A stretch of 64,000 bases of DNA, taken from positions 2,108,001-2,172,000 of the forward strand of contig OZ250139.1 of assembly GCA_965237405.1 (NCBI GenBank), given 5' to 3'. The notes under the pieces are model-generated. The model had not been told where the DNA came from, did not search any database, and saw only the letters and a program-made list of their open reading frames with translations. Shown here one piece after another: positions 26,811-36,076 of this stretch (position 1 is the stretch's first letter; the number at the start of each line of letters is the position of its first letter). A program made the translations under genes and the position numbers. The stretch is from CAUZIB01 sp963663925 (GTDB lineage Bacteria > Acidobacteriota > Vicinamibacteria > Vicinamibacterales > UBA8438).

Positions 26811-28150
26811 TCCACCTCGGCGAGCACGGACCGCATCGCTTCCAAGACGCCAGCGGTCTCCGCTTCCGAGATCACGTAGGGCGGCATGAAGTACACCACA
26901 TTCCCAAGGGGGCGGAGCAGCAGGTTACGTTGCAGGAACGCGTTTGCGATACGAGGCCCCCGCTGATCAAAGTAGCCACCACCTGCCTTCGGGTCGGCAT
27001 CCGTAAGCTCGACGGCGCCGACACCACCGATCACCCGCACGTCGCCAACACTCGGAAGCTCTCGAAATTGCTCGAAGCCGGACCGGAGCTGCGCTTCGAG
27101 CGCCGAAATTCGTGCGAGGACGCCGTCATCGCGAAAGAGGTCGAGGCTGGCAAGGGCGACGGCGCAGGCAAGAGGGTTGGCCGTGTAGGAGTGCCCGTGA
27201 AAGAACGTCTTCTGCCGGTCATCGCTGAGAAAAGCCTCATAGACCAATTCGGTCGCGACCGTCGCCCCCATCGGCAGATACCCCGCGGTGAGCCCCTTCG
27301 ACAAACAGATAATGTCCGGCGTCACCGCCGCGTGCTCACAAGCAAACATTCGACCTGTTCGCCCAAATCCGGTAAGCACCTCATCGGCAATCATTAATGT
27401 GCCATACCGGTTGCATAGATCTCGTACGCCTGCGAGGAATTCAACCGGCCACACGATCATCCCGCCGACACCCTGTAGCATCGGTTCGACGAGAACGCCG
27501 GCAACGGCGTCGCCCTGAGCCTTTAGGTGGGTTTCGAGACGATCCAGGCACTCGATCCGGCAGCTTGCTCGATCGAAACCGACCGGGCAACGGTAACAGT
27601 ACGGCTCATGTGCGCGGACGATTGAGAACAACAGCGACGCGAACGGCTCGGTGAAGCTCGATGCCTCGCTTACCGACATCGCGCCGACCGTGTCCCCGTG
27701 ATAGGCATGGTCGAGGGCGATGAACGTCCTACGGCCGTGATCACCCCGGTTGCGCCAATATTGCCACGCCATCTTGAGGGCCACCTCGACAGCGGTCGAA
27801 CCATTATCTGAATAGAACACGCGGCACAAACCGGGCGGGAGGATCTCGACCAGCCGCTCAGCGAGCTCAACGGCAGGGCGGTGGGTGCACCCGGCGAACA
27901 CTACGTGCTCGAGCTCGCTGGCCTGTTTCGCCAGAGCCGCGTTGAGCTTGGGATGTGCGTGGCCGTGAATGTTGACCCACCACGAGGAGGTGCCATCGAG
28001 GATTTGGCGACCATCATCCGTGTAGAGGTAGATGCCCTCCGCCCTAACGATGGGGAGGGGCGGCGGCTGATTCTGCATCTGGGTATAGGGATGCCACAGC
28101 CGCGCGCGGTCTCGCGCCGAGAGATTTAAGTTCGATGTTATTGCAGCCAT
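26807..28150 (-). CDS. bioA: Adenosylmethionine-8-amino-7-oxononanoate aminotransferase BioA
   Basis: A 447-residue PLP-dependent class III aminotransferase making DAPA from KAPA with SAM as amino donor. LWHPYTQM near the start and DGTSSWWVNIHGHAHP are BioA-specific. DEVLTGFGRTG and the PLP lysine in LSKGLTAGYLPMGA follow, then FFHGHSYTANPLAC. ATG 28150 lies 13 bases inside the end of bioD, consistent with translational coupling; a longer frame upstream is shadow. Confidence 0.95.
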   Translation of the reverse strand: MAAITSNLNLSARDRARLWHPYTQMQNQPPPLPIVRAEGIYLYTDDGRQILDGTSSWWVNIHGHAHPKLNAALAKQASELEHVVFAGCTHRPAVELAERLVEILPPGLCRVFYSDNGSTAVEVALKMAWQYWRNRGDHGRRTFIALDHAYHGDTVGAMSVSEASSFTEPFASLLFSIVRAHEPYCYRCPVGFDRASCRIECLDRLETHLKAQGDAVAGVLVEPMLQGVGGMIVWPVEFLAGVRDLCNRYGTLMIADEVLTGFGRTGRMFACEHAAVTPDIICLSKGLTAGYLPMGATVATELVYEAFLSDDRQKTFFHGHSYTANPLACAVALASLDLFRDDGVLARISALEAQLRSGFEQFRELPSVGDVRVIGGVGAVELTDADPKAGGGYFDQRGPRIANAFLQRNLLLRPLGNVVYFMPPYVISEAETAGVLEAMRSVLAEVD

Positions 28151-28803
28151 TCCCACAGTTCCGCGTTCGGATCCAGCTCTCGTTCCACCCACGTGGCAAG
28201 CGCACTTGGTGATAGAGGCACGAGTGTAGGCATCTCGGCCAGAACGGCGATCCGACCGTAGTCTTCGATTGCCGACCGATTGTACCGATTCACCTTGCCC
28301 ACCATCACGACTCCCGCGACCGCTAGCGATCGAGCACGTAGGCATTCCAATGTCAGTAGCGTGTGGTTGATCGTACCCAGAGCGCTACGCGTCACAACCA
28401 CTACCGGAAGCCCTAGCGCGGTCATGAGATCGGTCATCATCTCGGACGCGTTGATGGGTACCGAGACACCGCCGGCACCCTCGACGATCCAACGCTCGGT
28501 GTCCGGATAATCGCCGGTATGGGCCATTAGTGGACCCAACTCGATCGTTTGTCCAGCAAGTTTGGCGGCCAGGTGCGGTGATACCGGATCGGGGAAACGG
28601 ACTCCTGGCTCGTGGATCCGGGCCCCAGTTGCCCCAGCCAGTCGTCGTACCTCCGTCGTATCGTCATCGAGCACTGCACCCGTCTGGATCGGCTTCCAGT
28701 ACTGGAGCGGCACCCGCGCCTGATAGCGATGTAGGAGCGCTGCCGAAACGACGGTTTTTCCGACGCCGGTGTCGGTTCCGGTTACGAAAAGGCCGCGGAG
28801 CAT
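28138..28803 (-). CDS. bioD: Dethiobiotin synthetase BioD
   Basis: A 221-residue ATP-dependent carboxylase closing the ureido ring of dethiobiotin. The P-loop is FVTGTDTGVGKTVVSAALL at the very start, then YWKPIQTG and VEGAGGVSVPI. The start overlaps the bioF stop by 22 bases and its end overlaps bioA, giving a compact bioF-bioD-bioA operon. Confidence 0.95.
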   Translation of the reverse strand: MLRGLFVTGTDTGVGKTVVSAALLHRYQARVPLQYWKPIQTGAVLDDDTTEVRRLAGATGARIHEPGVRFPDPVSPHLAAKLAGQTIELGPLMAHTGDYPDTERWIVEGAGGVSVPINASEMMTDLMTALGLPVVVVTRSALGTINHTLLTLECLRARSLAVAGVVMVGKVNRYNRSAIEDYGRIAVLAEMPTLVPLSPSALATWVERELDPNAELWEWLQ

Positions 28804-29939
28804 CGCTCAACCTCCTCAAGGCAGTGCTGGAGCGCACGCACGAAACGGTCAAGCTCATCCTCCGAGAGTCCAGCGTTTACCGAAACTCGAAGTCGCGCAG
28901 TGCCAGCTGGAACTGTAGGTGGGCGAATCGCACGAACATCGAACCCTCGCTCCTGCAGGGCTGAAGCAAGAGCGGTCGCAGAGTCGTTATTCCCAACAAC
29001 AATCGGGATAATCTGCGAGACATCGGACGGTGGAACGATCCCAGCGCTGGACAACCGCCCACGCAGAAACCGGACGCGCGCGTGAAGACGGGAGCGCCAT
29101 GCCGGCTCGGTGGCGATCGTATTAAGCGCCTCGTCAAGTGCCGCTGCGATGGCAGGTGGTGGCGCCGTCGAAAAAACGAACGGTCGCGCACGCTGCTCGA
29201 AGTAGTCAATGGCCCATGCTGGCCCGGCGACAAACGCTCCAGCCACGCCCAGTGCCTTGCCGGCAGTGTTGATAGACAGAAAGACGTCATCGTCCACGCC
29301 GGCCTCACGGATGAACCCGCTCCCGTCCTTGCCGTAAACTCCCACCGCATGCGCCTCGTCGACCACAAGCGCAGCCCCGAAACTCCGGCACACAGACGCG
29401 TAGGCCGCGAGCGGAGCGAAGTCCCCGTCCATGCTAAACAGGGACTCCACGACGACGAAACGCTGGCCCTCACAACGGTCCTGCTCCATCAGCCGAACGA
29501 GTCCCTCGACATTGCTATGCGGAAATACAACGCGACGCGCGCGTGAGAGCCGAACGCCGTCGATTAGGCTCGCATGGTTGCGCTCGTCCGAATACACGAT
29601 GTCCCCAACCTCAGGGAACGTCGTGAGCACCGCCACATTGGCGAGATATCCACTTGAGAGGTAAGTGCTTCGCTCGGTCCGCTTGAACTCTGCGAAACGT
29701 CGTTCGAGCGTGGTAAAGCACTCATGATGCCCGCGGAGCAATCGCGAACCGGTGCTACCGCACCCGTCCTGTTTAACCGCATTCGCAAAACGCTCGACAA
29801 GTCGAGGGTGAGTGGCTAGACCGAGGTAATCGTTCGATGAAAGGTCAATGCCCGACGGGGCTCGCAGCGTTCGGATCAGCCCCTGCGAGCCGAGATCCGC
29901 CAGGCGAGCGCGCACCCGTTCTGCAAGCGCCTTCTCCAT
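28782..29939 (-). CDS. bioF: 8-amino-7-oxononanoate synthase BioF
   Basis: A 385-residue PLP enzyme of the alpha-oxoamine synthase family, joining pimeloyl-ACP/CoA with alanine. Core blocks are DLSSNDYLGLATHP, GCGSTGSRLLRGHH, DEAHAVGVYGKDG and the lysine region SINTAGKALGVAGAF. ATG 29939 is preceded by TTGGAGGCGG, a good ribosome site, so the in-frame codons upstream are not needed. It is the first gene of the operon, and only 23 bases separate it from the divergent chrA start, so its promoter must overlap chrA. No bioC or bioH is seen here. Confidence 0.94.
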   Translation of the reverse strand: MEKALAERVRARLADLGSQGLIRTLRAPSGIDLSSNDYLGLATHPRLVERFANAVKQDGCGSTGSRLLRGHHECFTTLERRFAEFKRTERSTYLSSGYLANVAVLTTFPEVGDIVYSDERNHASLIDGVRLSRARRVVFPHSNVEGLVRLMEQDRCEGQRFVVVESLFSMDGDFAPLAAYASVCRSFGAALVVDEAHAVGVYGKDGSGFIREAGVDDDVFLSINTAGKALGVAGAFVAGPAWAIDYFEQRARPFVFSTAPPPAIAAALDEALNTIATEPAWRSRLHARVRFLRGRLSSAGIVPPSDVSQIIPIVVGNNDSATALASALQERGFDVRAIRPPTVPAGTARLRVSVNAGLSEDELDRFVRALQHCLEEVERCSAAFS

Positions 29940-29962
29940 GCGTAACCGCCTCCAAGTGCTGG

Positions 29963-31174
29963 ATGCTACCATGCGACAACCACAGAGCACGAGATGACGT
30001 TGAACGAATTACCAATAAACCGGCCCAGCCTAAGGAGCGAGCTCTGAGAGATCTCATCGCGCTCTTTCTGCGACTCGGCATTACCGCGTTTGGGGGGCCG
30101 GCGGCACATATTGCAATGATGCGACACGAGGTCGTCGAGCAGCGACGCTGGATGACCGATGCCGCATTCCTTGACCTACTCGCAGCCACGAACCTCATAC
30201 CAGGACCGAATTCAACCGAGATGGCGATCCACATCGGGTATCGCCGCCATGGGTTGCTGGGTCTCATTGCCGCTGGTGTCTGCTTCATTCTGCCGGCGTG
30301 CATCATCGTGGGCACCATCGCGTGGGGCTACAAACACTACGGCGACACTCCGCAGGTCATATGGCTCATGTACGGCGTGAGCCCCGTCATCATCGCCATC
30401 CTAATTCAAGCGGTGTGGAAGCTTGGGCACGCCGCCATTACGGACGTAACTTCGGCGATAGTCGGCACTCTCGCCGCCGCGTTCTCCATAGCCGGATTCA
30501 ACGAGCTGGCGCTGCTGATCGGGGGCGGACTGACTTCGTTCGCCGTGAGACTCGGTGGACGGATTGGCGCCATTGGAGTGGTCGCCGCCCTCAGTGCGTC
30601 CGCCACACTCGTCGCAGCGTCGACGACGACAACAGCGGTACCCGTCACACTGACACGACTGACTTTGGCCTTCCTCAAGATCGGCTCCATCCTTTTCGGC
30701 AGCGGGTACGTGCTGCTAGCGTTCCTGCGGGCCGATCTCACCGAGCGCTTGGGATGGCTGACGGAACAGCAGCTGATCGACGCCGTGACCGTCGGACAGG
30801 TCACCCCTGGACCTGTTTTCACGACGGCGACATTCATCGGGTATCTCCTCGAAGGATGGACCGGCGCCGCGTTCGCCACGTTCGCAATCTTTGCGCCTGG
30901 ATTTGTGTTGGTGGCGGTGACCCAGCCACTCATCCCGCGTCTCCGGCAATCGACCATCGCGAGTGCCCTGCTAGACGGCGTGGTCGCGGCGTCACTCGGA
31001 CTAATGGTCGCCGTAAGCTGGCACCTAGGCCGAACCGCTATCGTCGACGTGCCCACGCTGCTGCTACTCGGGGCAGCCGGCGTCCTGCTCTGTTGGTGGA
31101 AACCGAATTCAACGTGGTTGATCGTGGGTGGCGCAGGCGCCGGGTGGCTGCTTCGAGGCGTCGCCCCGATATAA
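29963..31174 (+). CDS. chrA: Chromate transporter family protein ChrA (two-domain)
   Basis: A protein of about 403 residues with two homologous membrane halves. The first has LFLRLGITAFGGPAAHIAMMRHEVV and LIPGPNSTEMAIHIGY; the second has FLKIGSILFGSGYVLLAFLRADL and VGQVTPGPVFTTATFIGY. Both the GGP and PGP motifs are present in the expected places. The family exports chromate in proteobacteria, though many homologs lie outside any resistance context. ATG 29963 is the most plausible start because the conserved region begins about 30 residues later and no better codon is closer. Confidence 0.9.
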   Translation: MLPCDNHRARDDVERITNKPAQPKERALRDLIALFLRLGITAFGGPAAHIAMMRHEVVEQRRWMTDAAFLDLLAATNLIPGPNSTEMAIHIGYRRHGLLGLIAAGVCFILPACIIVGTIAWGYKHYGDTPQVIWLMYGVSPVIIAILIQAVWKLGHAAITDVTSAIVGTLAAAFSIAGFNELALLIGGGLTSFAVRLGGRIGAIGVVAALSASATLVAASTTTTAVPVTLTRLTLAFLKIGSILFGSGYVLLAFLRADLTERLGWLTEQQLIDAVTVGQVTPGPVFTTATFIGYLLEGWTGAAFATFAIFAPGFVLVAVTQPLIPRLRQSTIASALLDGVVAASLGLMVAVSWHLGRTAIVDVPTLLLLGAAGVLLCWWKPNSTWLIVGGAGAGWLLRGVAPI

Positions 31175-31449
31175 TTCGAAGGTTCAACTCGAGATGCTGA
31201 TTTACGATTTCCGATACGGCCGGTGCGGCAAAAAGCGACGGTCCTGGTGATAGTCCGTGGCCGTATCCAGCGACGATCCCTAGAACCGGTTTCATGACCG
31301 CAGCGCAGCACTGAGGCCGTTGAGGCCTCCCACCCGCAGAACACAAGTAGGAAGCATACTGGGCCGTATTCGACGACGAGCAACGGCGCTGGACGGAGCG
31401 CGTTGACGCCGGAGTGCCGGTACCGTTATGACACCTGTACTAGTCGCCG

Positions 31450-32435
31450 CTAATCAGCGTCAGCCCGAGCCCGTGGCGTGGCATGGAACCTGAACAGGTT
31501 CATCTTTAGCACCCGACCCGCCGACCACGAGCGCCTGCCCGCAGCGGTCTCTCCACCGCGTTCTGTCCAAATCCCCCCGGCGTGAATGAGCGAGTTCTCG
31601 CAAATAGCCAGTAACTGGTCTCGCGAACCAACGTACTCACTGTGGAGCTTGCAGAACTCGCGTTCGATCCATCGACGCATGCCCTCAATCTCAGTGTCCA
31701 CCACGTCGGTCGTGGATGGCGGAAAAGCAAGGTCCTGAACTGCGGCGCCGAGAACCTGTAGATCGTGCAGTTTCCCAAGCAACTCTTGGGCCCCTCCCAT
31801 CTCCCACACAGCCTCCTTTGTACGATTCTCACCCGTCTCACGTGCCAGCTCGAGGGCATACCGAAGCTTCTTGGTAACGATCCGAACGGCGTGAACCCTA
31901 TCGGAAAGGTAAAGCGCTCCAGTGAACGTGACCGCGCTTTGACACGATCAGCTTATCTCCCAATACGAACTGCAAGCCGTTGAGCCCAGGCATCGGTCTT
32001 GCGACGCAGGCCAAGACAACGAGCGACCTCGGCAAGGTCGCGTTCAAGCTTTCGGATGTTGACCGCGGCGAACCACTAATGCATTCGCTCGCGCCGCTCA
32101 TCGCGCTCGTCCTGCAGGTGTCGCTCAAGCCGAGAGGCAGAGCCGGCATCGATCATTCCGTCGGTCACTAGTCGGTCGACGATCTCACGCGACACGTAGA
32201 CTTCGCGCACACCTCCGAGTGCTCGACCGACACGCCGCAGTCGCCGACCAGCCCGGCGAACCAGTCCGCGTGGAACCTCCACTTCGTACAACGGTAGGAC
32301 CTCTCGGAGCCGCCGGGTCGCCACCATCGCCTGATGCAGCGGTTCGACCTCGCCGACCACCGCGACAGGCAAATGCGTACTCAGTACGCGTAAGAGCCGA
32401 TCGAGCGGCGCTTGGAGAGAATGAGCAACCGTCAT
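31450..32435 (-). pseudogene. CHAD domain protein, multiply disrupted
   Basis: The N-terminal part (ATG 32435) reads LHQAMVATRRLREVLPLYE, the CHAD start with its conserved His and RR(L)R. It stops at an in-frame TAG (32078-32076), continues in the same frame as WFAAVNIRKLERDLAEVARC to an in-frame TAA (31955-31953), then resumes in another frame as LYLSDRVHAVRIVTKKLRYALELARE and GGAQELLGKLHDLQVL to 31450. CHAD proteins bind polyphosphate and are often encoded beside exopolyphosphatase-like genes, as here. Two nonsense codons and a frameshift show it is dead. Confidence 0.82.
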
Positions 32436-32502
32436 GATAGGATTTCGGCGGGGCCTCCCTCTTGGTCTAAAGTCAAGGGTTATATAAGCTCGAAAACTCC
32501 GC

Positions 32503-32904
32503 ATGCGAATCGCCGCAATCGACATCGGTACGAACTCAGTCCACATGATCGTGGTCCAGATCCGACCGAATCAGTCGTTCGAACTCGTCGATCGCGAAAA
32601 GGAAATGGCGCGTCTCGGTTCGGGAGGGCTTGGCGACCGGGCTCTGACCGAATCCTCCATGATGGCGGCGCTTCAGGTGCTGTCAAAGTTCCGCCGTCTG
32701 GCGAAATCCTATGATATAGACAAGATCATCGCCGCGGCGACACTGAGCTGGAGCTGTGGGTTGCCCAGCGGAGCGTCGCCAAACAACGAGTGCTTCACCG
32801 CATCGTCCGATTTGAGGTGGACGCACCTACGCCACGTTCGAGGAAATCAACCAGCACACGATCGGCTAAGGCGAGAATGCGACGGCCCCAGGGCCTTCCG
32901 GTGA
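32503..32904 (+). pseudogene. Ppx/GppA phosphatase remnant with internal deletion
   Basis: Starts normally with MRIAAIDIGTNSVHMIVVQI (the ASKHA nucleotide-binding strand), then DREKEMARLGSGG and SYDIDKIIAAAT. After AAAT the frame leaves the family. In another frame the next bases give ELELWVAQRSVAKQRVLHRI, resembling the C-terminal end of long Ppx/GppA proteins. That suggests one deletion removed several hundred codons and broke the frame. The N-terminal match is firm; the C-terminal match is inference. It is divergent from the dead CHAD gene. Confidence 0.72.
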
Positions 32905-32976
32905 GACGACCACTCGCCGCGCAACTCGCGATAGTGTCGGACGAAGTCACACGTCCAACGTGATTCACTGAGTGTT

Positions 32977-33861
32977 ATGTCGCCACTCCCGTCCAGATTC
33001 TGTCGAGCATCGGTTGCTGCCGCGCTGGTCGTGTGCGCGACATCGACGGTGGCACCTCAGGAAATGGAGCTTATATCCCCTGGCGCCACCGTCAAACGGG
33101 TAGCGACAGGCTTCGGCTTCCTCGAGGGACCGGTCGCCGACCCGATAGGCAACCTCTACTTTACCGACATCCCGAATTCCCGGATTCATCGCTGGAGTGC
33201 AGACAACGGGGTGACACTCTTCCGCGACGGCTCGGGACGTGCCAACGGCTTGCGCCTCGACGCCGACAACACACTCGTGGTCTGCGAAATGCAGAATCGG
33301 CGGGTCGTCGTACTTAACCCGACCGGTCGCGTCACCGTTCTCGCGGCCGAGCTGGATGGGCGACGCTTCAATAGCCCGAACGACCTGTGGATTGATCCCA
33401 GCGGAGGCATTTATTCCACCGATCCGCGTTATGGTCCGAATGACGATCGCGAGATGGACGGCGAACACGTGTACTACATCACACCCAAACGCGATAGTGT
33501 CCGCCAGGTTACCGACGACCTCGTCCGCCCCAACGGGATCATCGGTGCTCACGACGGCAGCCGCGTCTACATCGCGGACCATGGTGCGGGCCAAACCTAC
33601 GTCTACATGCCAGCCGAAGACGGAACACTGACTAACAAACGGTTGTTCGTCCCACAGGGCGCTGACGGCATGACCATAGACAAGATGGGCAACGTGTATC
33701 TCACGGGTTCAGACATTACGATCTACAACCCCGATGGCGCGCTCGTTGTTTCGATCGCGATTCCCGAGCCACCCGCCAATTTGACGTTTAGTGGGACCAC
33801 GCTATTCATCACGGCCAGGACCTCGCTCTACGCGCTTGAGATGGCAGTAACCGGTCAGTGA
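32977..33861 (+). CDS. Secreted SMP-30/gluconolactonase-like beta-propeller protein
   Basis: 294 residues with a signal peptide (SVAAALVVCATSTVA) and a six-bladed propeller of the SMP-30/LRE type: GFLEGPVADPIGNLYFTDIPNSRIHRW, then FNSPNDLWIDPSGGIYSTDPRYG, RPNGIIG and GADGMTIDKMGNVYLTG. The residues that bind divalent metal in the family (Glu in EGP, Asn in SPNDL, Asp in GADGM) are present. It probably hydrolyses a lactone in the periplasm, substrate unknown. Confidence 0.85.
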   Translation: MSPLPSRFCRASVAAALVVCATSTVAPQEMELISPGATVKRVATGFGFLEGPVADPIGNLYFTDIPNSRIHRWSADNGVTLFRDGSGRANGLRLDADNTLVVCEMQNRRVVVLNPTGRVTVLAAELDGRRFNSPNDLWIDPSGGIYSTDPRYGPNDDREMDGEHVYYITPKRDSVRQVTDDLVRPNGIIGAHDGSRVYIADHGAGQTYVYMPAEDGTLTNKRLFVPQGADGMTIDKMGNVYLTGSDITIYNPDGALVVSIAIPEPPANLTFSGTTLFITARTSLYALEMAVTGQ

Positions 33862-33913
33862 TCCGTTGCATCGCCAGCCGTGTCGTTCGGGCCAAGTTCG
33901 GCAAGCTGTTAGA

Positions 33914-34132
33914 ATGTGGAACGCTCTAAATGACATGGGTCCAGACGTAGTGTGCGTCTACTGCCATCGAAAGCCCGTCGCGAAGACGTGGCAGCCATTT
34001 TGTAGTGAGCGATGCAAGCTCCTTGACTTTCGTAATTGGGTCGACGAGTGCTATCGGGTCCAGGGAGAGAGCACCTCGTCGCTTTCGGAGAAGGAAGACG
34101 TTTCGCCTAACCGCTACGACGACCCTGAGTGA
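33914..34132 (+). CDS. yacG: YacG-like zinc-binding protein (DNA gyrase inhibitor family)
   Basis: A small 72-residue protein with the treble-clef zinc finger of YacG: CVYC, then FCSERC, followed by LLDFRNWVDECYRV where the family has the ID/W..E.Y signature. E. coli YacG binds GyrB and inhibits gyrase; conservation of that role here is not shown. The start at ATG 33914 keeps a short N-terminus; ATG 33935 is also possible. The citrate synthase gene follows after 40 bases. Confidence 0.8.
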   Translation: MWNALNDMGPDVVCVYCHRKPVAKTWQPFCSERCKLLDFRNWVDECYRVQGESTSSLSEKEDVSPNRYDDPE

Positions 34133-34172
34133 GTCCGACGCTTCAGACAGACGCGTGATATCGAGACAACCT

Positions 34173-35459
34173 ATGGCTGATACCCTGACGATCATCGACA
34201 ACCGGACGGACAAGCAGTACGAGATCCCGATCGAAAACAGTACGATTCAAGCGATCGATCTGCAACAAATCAAAGTTGATCCGAATGAATTCGGCTTGAT
34301 GACCTACGACCCAGCGTTCCAGAATACCGCGTCCTGCAAGAGCCGAATCACGTTCATCGACGGAGATAAGGGTATCCTTCGTTATCGCGGCTACCCCATC
34401 GAACAACTCGCCGAGCATAGTACTTTCGTGGAAACGTCTTACCTCCTGCTCAACGGCGAGCTACCGACCGCCACCGAGCTCCAGACCTGGACCGAGCAGC
34501 TAAATCGCCGCGCGTTCCTTCATGAAAACTTGAAGAAGCTCATGGAAGGGTTCAGATACGACGCACACCCAATGGGTATCTTTCTGAGCAGCGTCAGTGC
34601 CCTATCGACTCTCTATCCGGAAGCCAAACAGATATTCAACGAAGACGTGCGATTGAAGCAAGTCGCTCGACTGGTCGCCAAGGTTCCGAGCATTGCGGCT
34701 TACGCTTATCGTCACAGCATCGGGCAGCCGTACGTCTATCCCGACGAGAACTTGAGCTTCATCGGTAACTTCCTGAGCATGTTGTTCAGGCGCGGCGAGG
34801 CTAGATACGAGCCCCACCCGGTTCTGGAACGAGCACTAGACGTGCTGTTCATTCTACACGCCGACCACGAACAGAACTGCAGCACGAGTGCAATGCGTGG
34901 GATCGGCAGCTCACAAGCCGACCCGTACGTTTCGCTCGCCGGTGCGGCTGCAGCGCTCTCGGGACCGCTGCACGGTGGAGCAAACGAGGCTGTATTGCGC
35001 ATGCTCAGGACAATCGGCAGTGTCGACAACGTGCCATCGTTCGTCGAAGGGATCAAGAACGGCAAAGGTCGACTGATGGGTTTCGGGCATCGCATCTACA
35101 AGTCCTACGACCCCCGAGCCAAGGTCATCAAGGAGACGGCCTACCGGGTATTCGATGTCACAAGCCGAAACCCTCTGCTGGATGTTGCGCTCGAACTCGA
35201 GCGGATCGCTCTCCAAGACGATTACTTCGTGGAACGTCGCCTTTATCCGAACGTCGATTTCTACTCCGGGCTAATTTACGAAGCAATGGGATTCCGAGCG
35301 GCAATGTTTCCCGTGCTATTCGCGATCGGCCGAACCGTGGGCTGGATCTCGCAGTGGACAGAATTGATACAGGATTCAGACCAGAAAATCGCTCGGCCAC
35401 GGCAAGTGTACTTGGGGTCCGACGAGCGAGACTTCGTGCCGATGAGCAAGCGCGGGTAG
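34173..35459 (+). CDS. gltA: Citrate synthase
   Basis: A 428-residue type II citrate synthase, condensing acetyl-CoA and oxaloacetate. Catalytic residues are visible in GPLHGGANEAV (His), GFGHRIYKSYDPR (His) and NVDFYSG (Asp). The N-terminal beta domain (ITFIDGDKGILRYRGYPIEQLA) is typical of hexameric bacterial enzymes. ATG 34173 starts MADTLTIIDNRTDKQYEIPI, the expected opening; the longer frame upstream overlaps yacG. No other TCA cycle gene is near. Confidence 0.96.
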   Translation: MADTLTIIDNRTDKQYEIPIENSTIQAIDLQQIKVDPNEFGLMTYDPAFQNTASCKSRITFIDGDKGILRYRGYPIEQLAEHSTFVETSYLLLNGELPTATELQTWTEQLNRRAFLHENLKKLMEGFRYDAHPMGIFLSSVSALSTLYPEAKQIFNEDVRLKQVARLVAKVPSIAAYAYRHSIGQPYVYPDENLSFIGNFLSMLFRRGEARYEPHPVLERALDVLFILHADHEQNCSTSAMRGIGSSQADPYVSLAGAAAALSGPLHGGANEAVLRMLRTIGSVDNVPSFVEGIKNGKGRLMGFGHRIYKSYDPRAKVIKETAYRVFDVTSRNPLLDVALELERIALQDDYFVERRLYPNVDFYSGLIYEAMGFRAAMFPVLFAIGRTVGWISQWTELIQDSDQKIARPRQVYLGSDERDFVPMSKRG

Positions 35460-35786
35460 TGGAGAGTACCAGCCTGAATTCGGACCGATATTATCCACGC
35501 TGACGCACTCCACCGCCGCTGAACGCTACAAGAAAGTCTCCGGGCGCAAGCGTTCACTAGTCTTCTCGAACGATGTGCTGTCGAACAACCCGCTGACCAT
35601 CCCGCCGAGACCCAGCCGCTAGAGCCCGGGGCCCGCGTCACCAGCATCTGCGGGTTGTACCCGGTGTCGTAGTATGTGAGCCGTCATTCGGAAAGAGAGC
35701 ACCGTCGAAAAGGATGGACTCAAGGAGATCTGCGAGGGGCTCACCTTTTCGACATGATCGGCGAGCAGCAACGAAAATGAACTCGA
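35460..35786. other. 327-base non-coding stretch
   Basis: No frame here resembles a known protein. The only structure seen is an 8-base inverted repeat, TGAACGCT and AGCGTTCA, in about 35519-35555 with a 20-base loop, too weak to call a terminator for gltA. Confidence 0.5.
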
Positions 35787-36050
35787 TTACCGCAGACCCA
35801 AGTGCCACGCAAGGAGAACGCCGGCACTGCCGAGCATCAACCACACCACCAGCGACGTCGGTTCCCCGCTGTCTACCCGCATCAAGAAGAAGCCAGCGAC
35901 CCCCAGGAAAACGACGCCGAGCAGCAGCGACCATAACACCGATCGCTTGGAACTCGGCTCGACCGGACGGTGGACGGGCTCGCTCGTCACCGCACCACAT
36001 TTAAAGCAGATTAGTGAGTTGTTATCGATCTCGGATCGCAGTGCCGACAC
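35787..36050 (-). CDS. Small zinc-ribbon/two-helix membrane protein, unknown
   Basis: 87 residues: a soluble N-terminus with ICFKCGAVTSEP (one CxxC), then two transmembrane helices (SVLWSLLLGVVFLGVAGFFL and LVVWLMLGSAGVLLAWHL). It begins 26 bases after the stop of the TPR gene on the same strand, so it probably shares its transcript. Function unknown. Confidence 0.7.
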   Translation of the reverse strand: MSALRSEIDNNSLICFKCGAVTSEPVHRPVEPSSKRSVLWSLLLGVVFLGVAGFFLMRVDSGEPTSLVVWLMLGSAGVLLAWHLGLR

Positions 36051-36076
36051 AACATAACGGACGTCAGTTGTTCGTA

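Noticed and set aside
31175..31449. Possible gene remnant between chrA and the CHAD pseudogene
   Set aside because: Conceptual translations in all frames gave nothing that resembles a known family.
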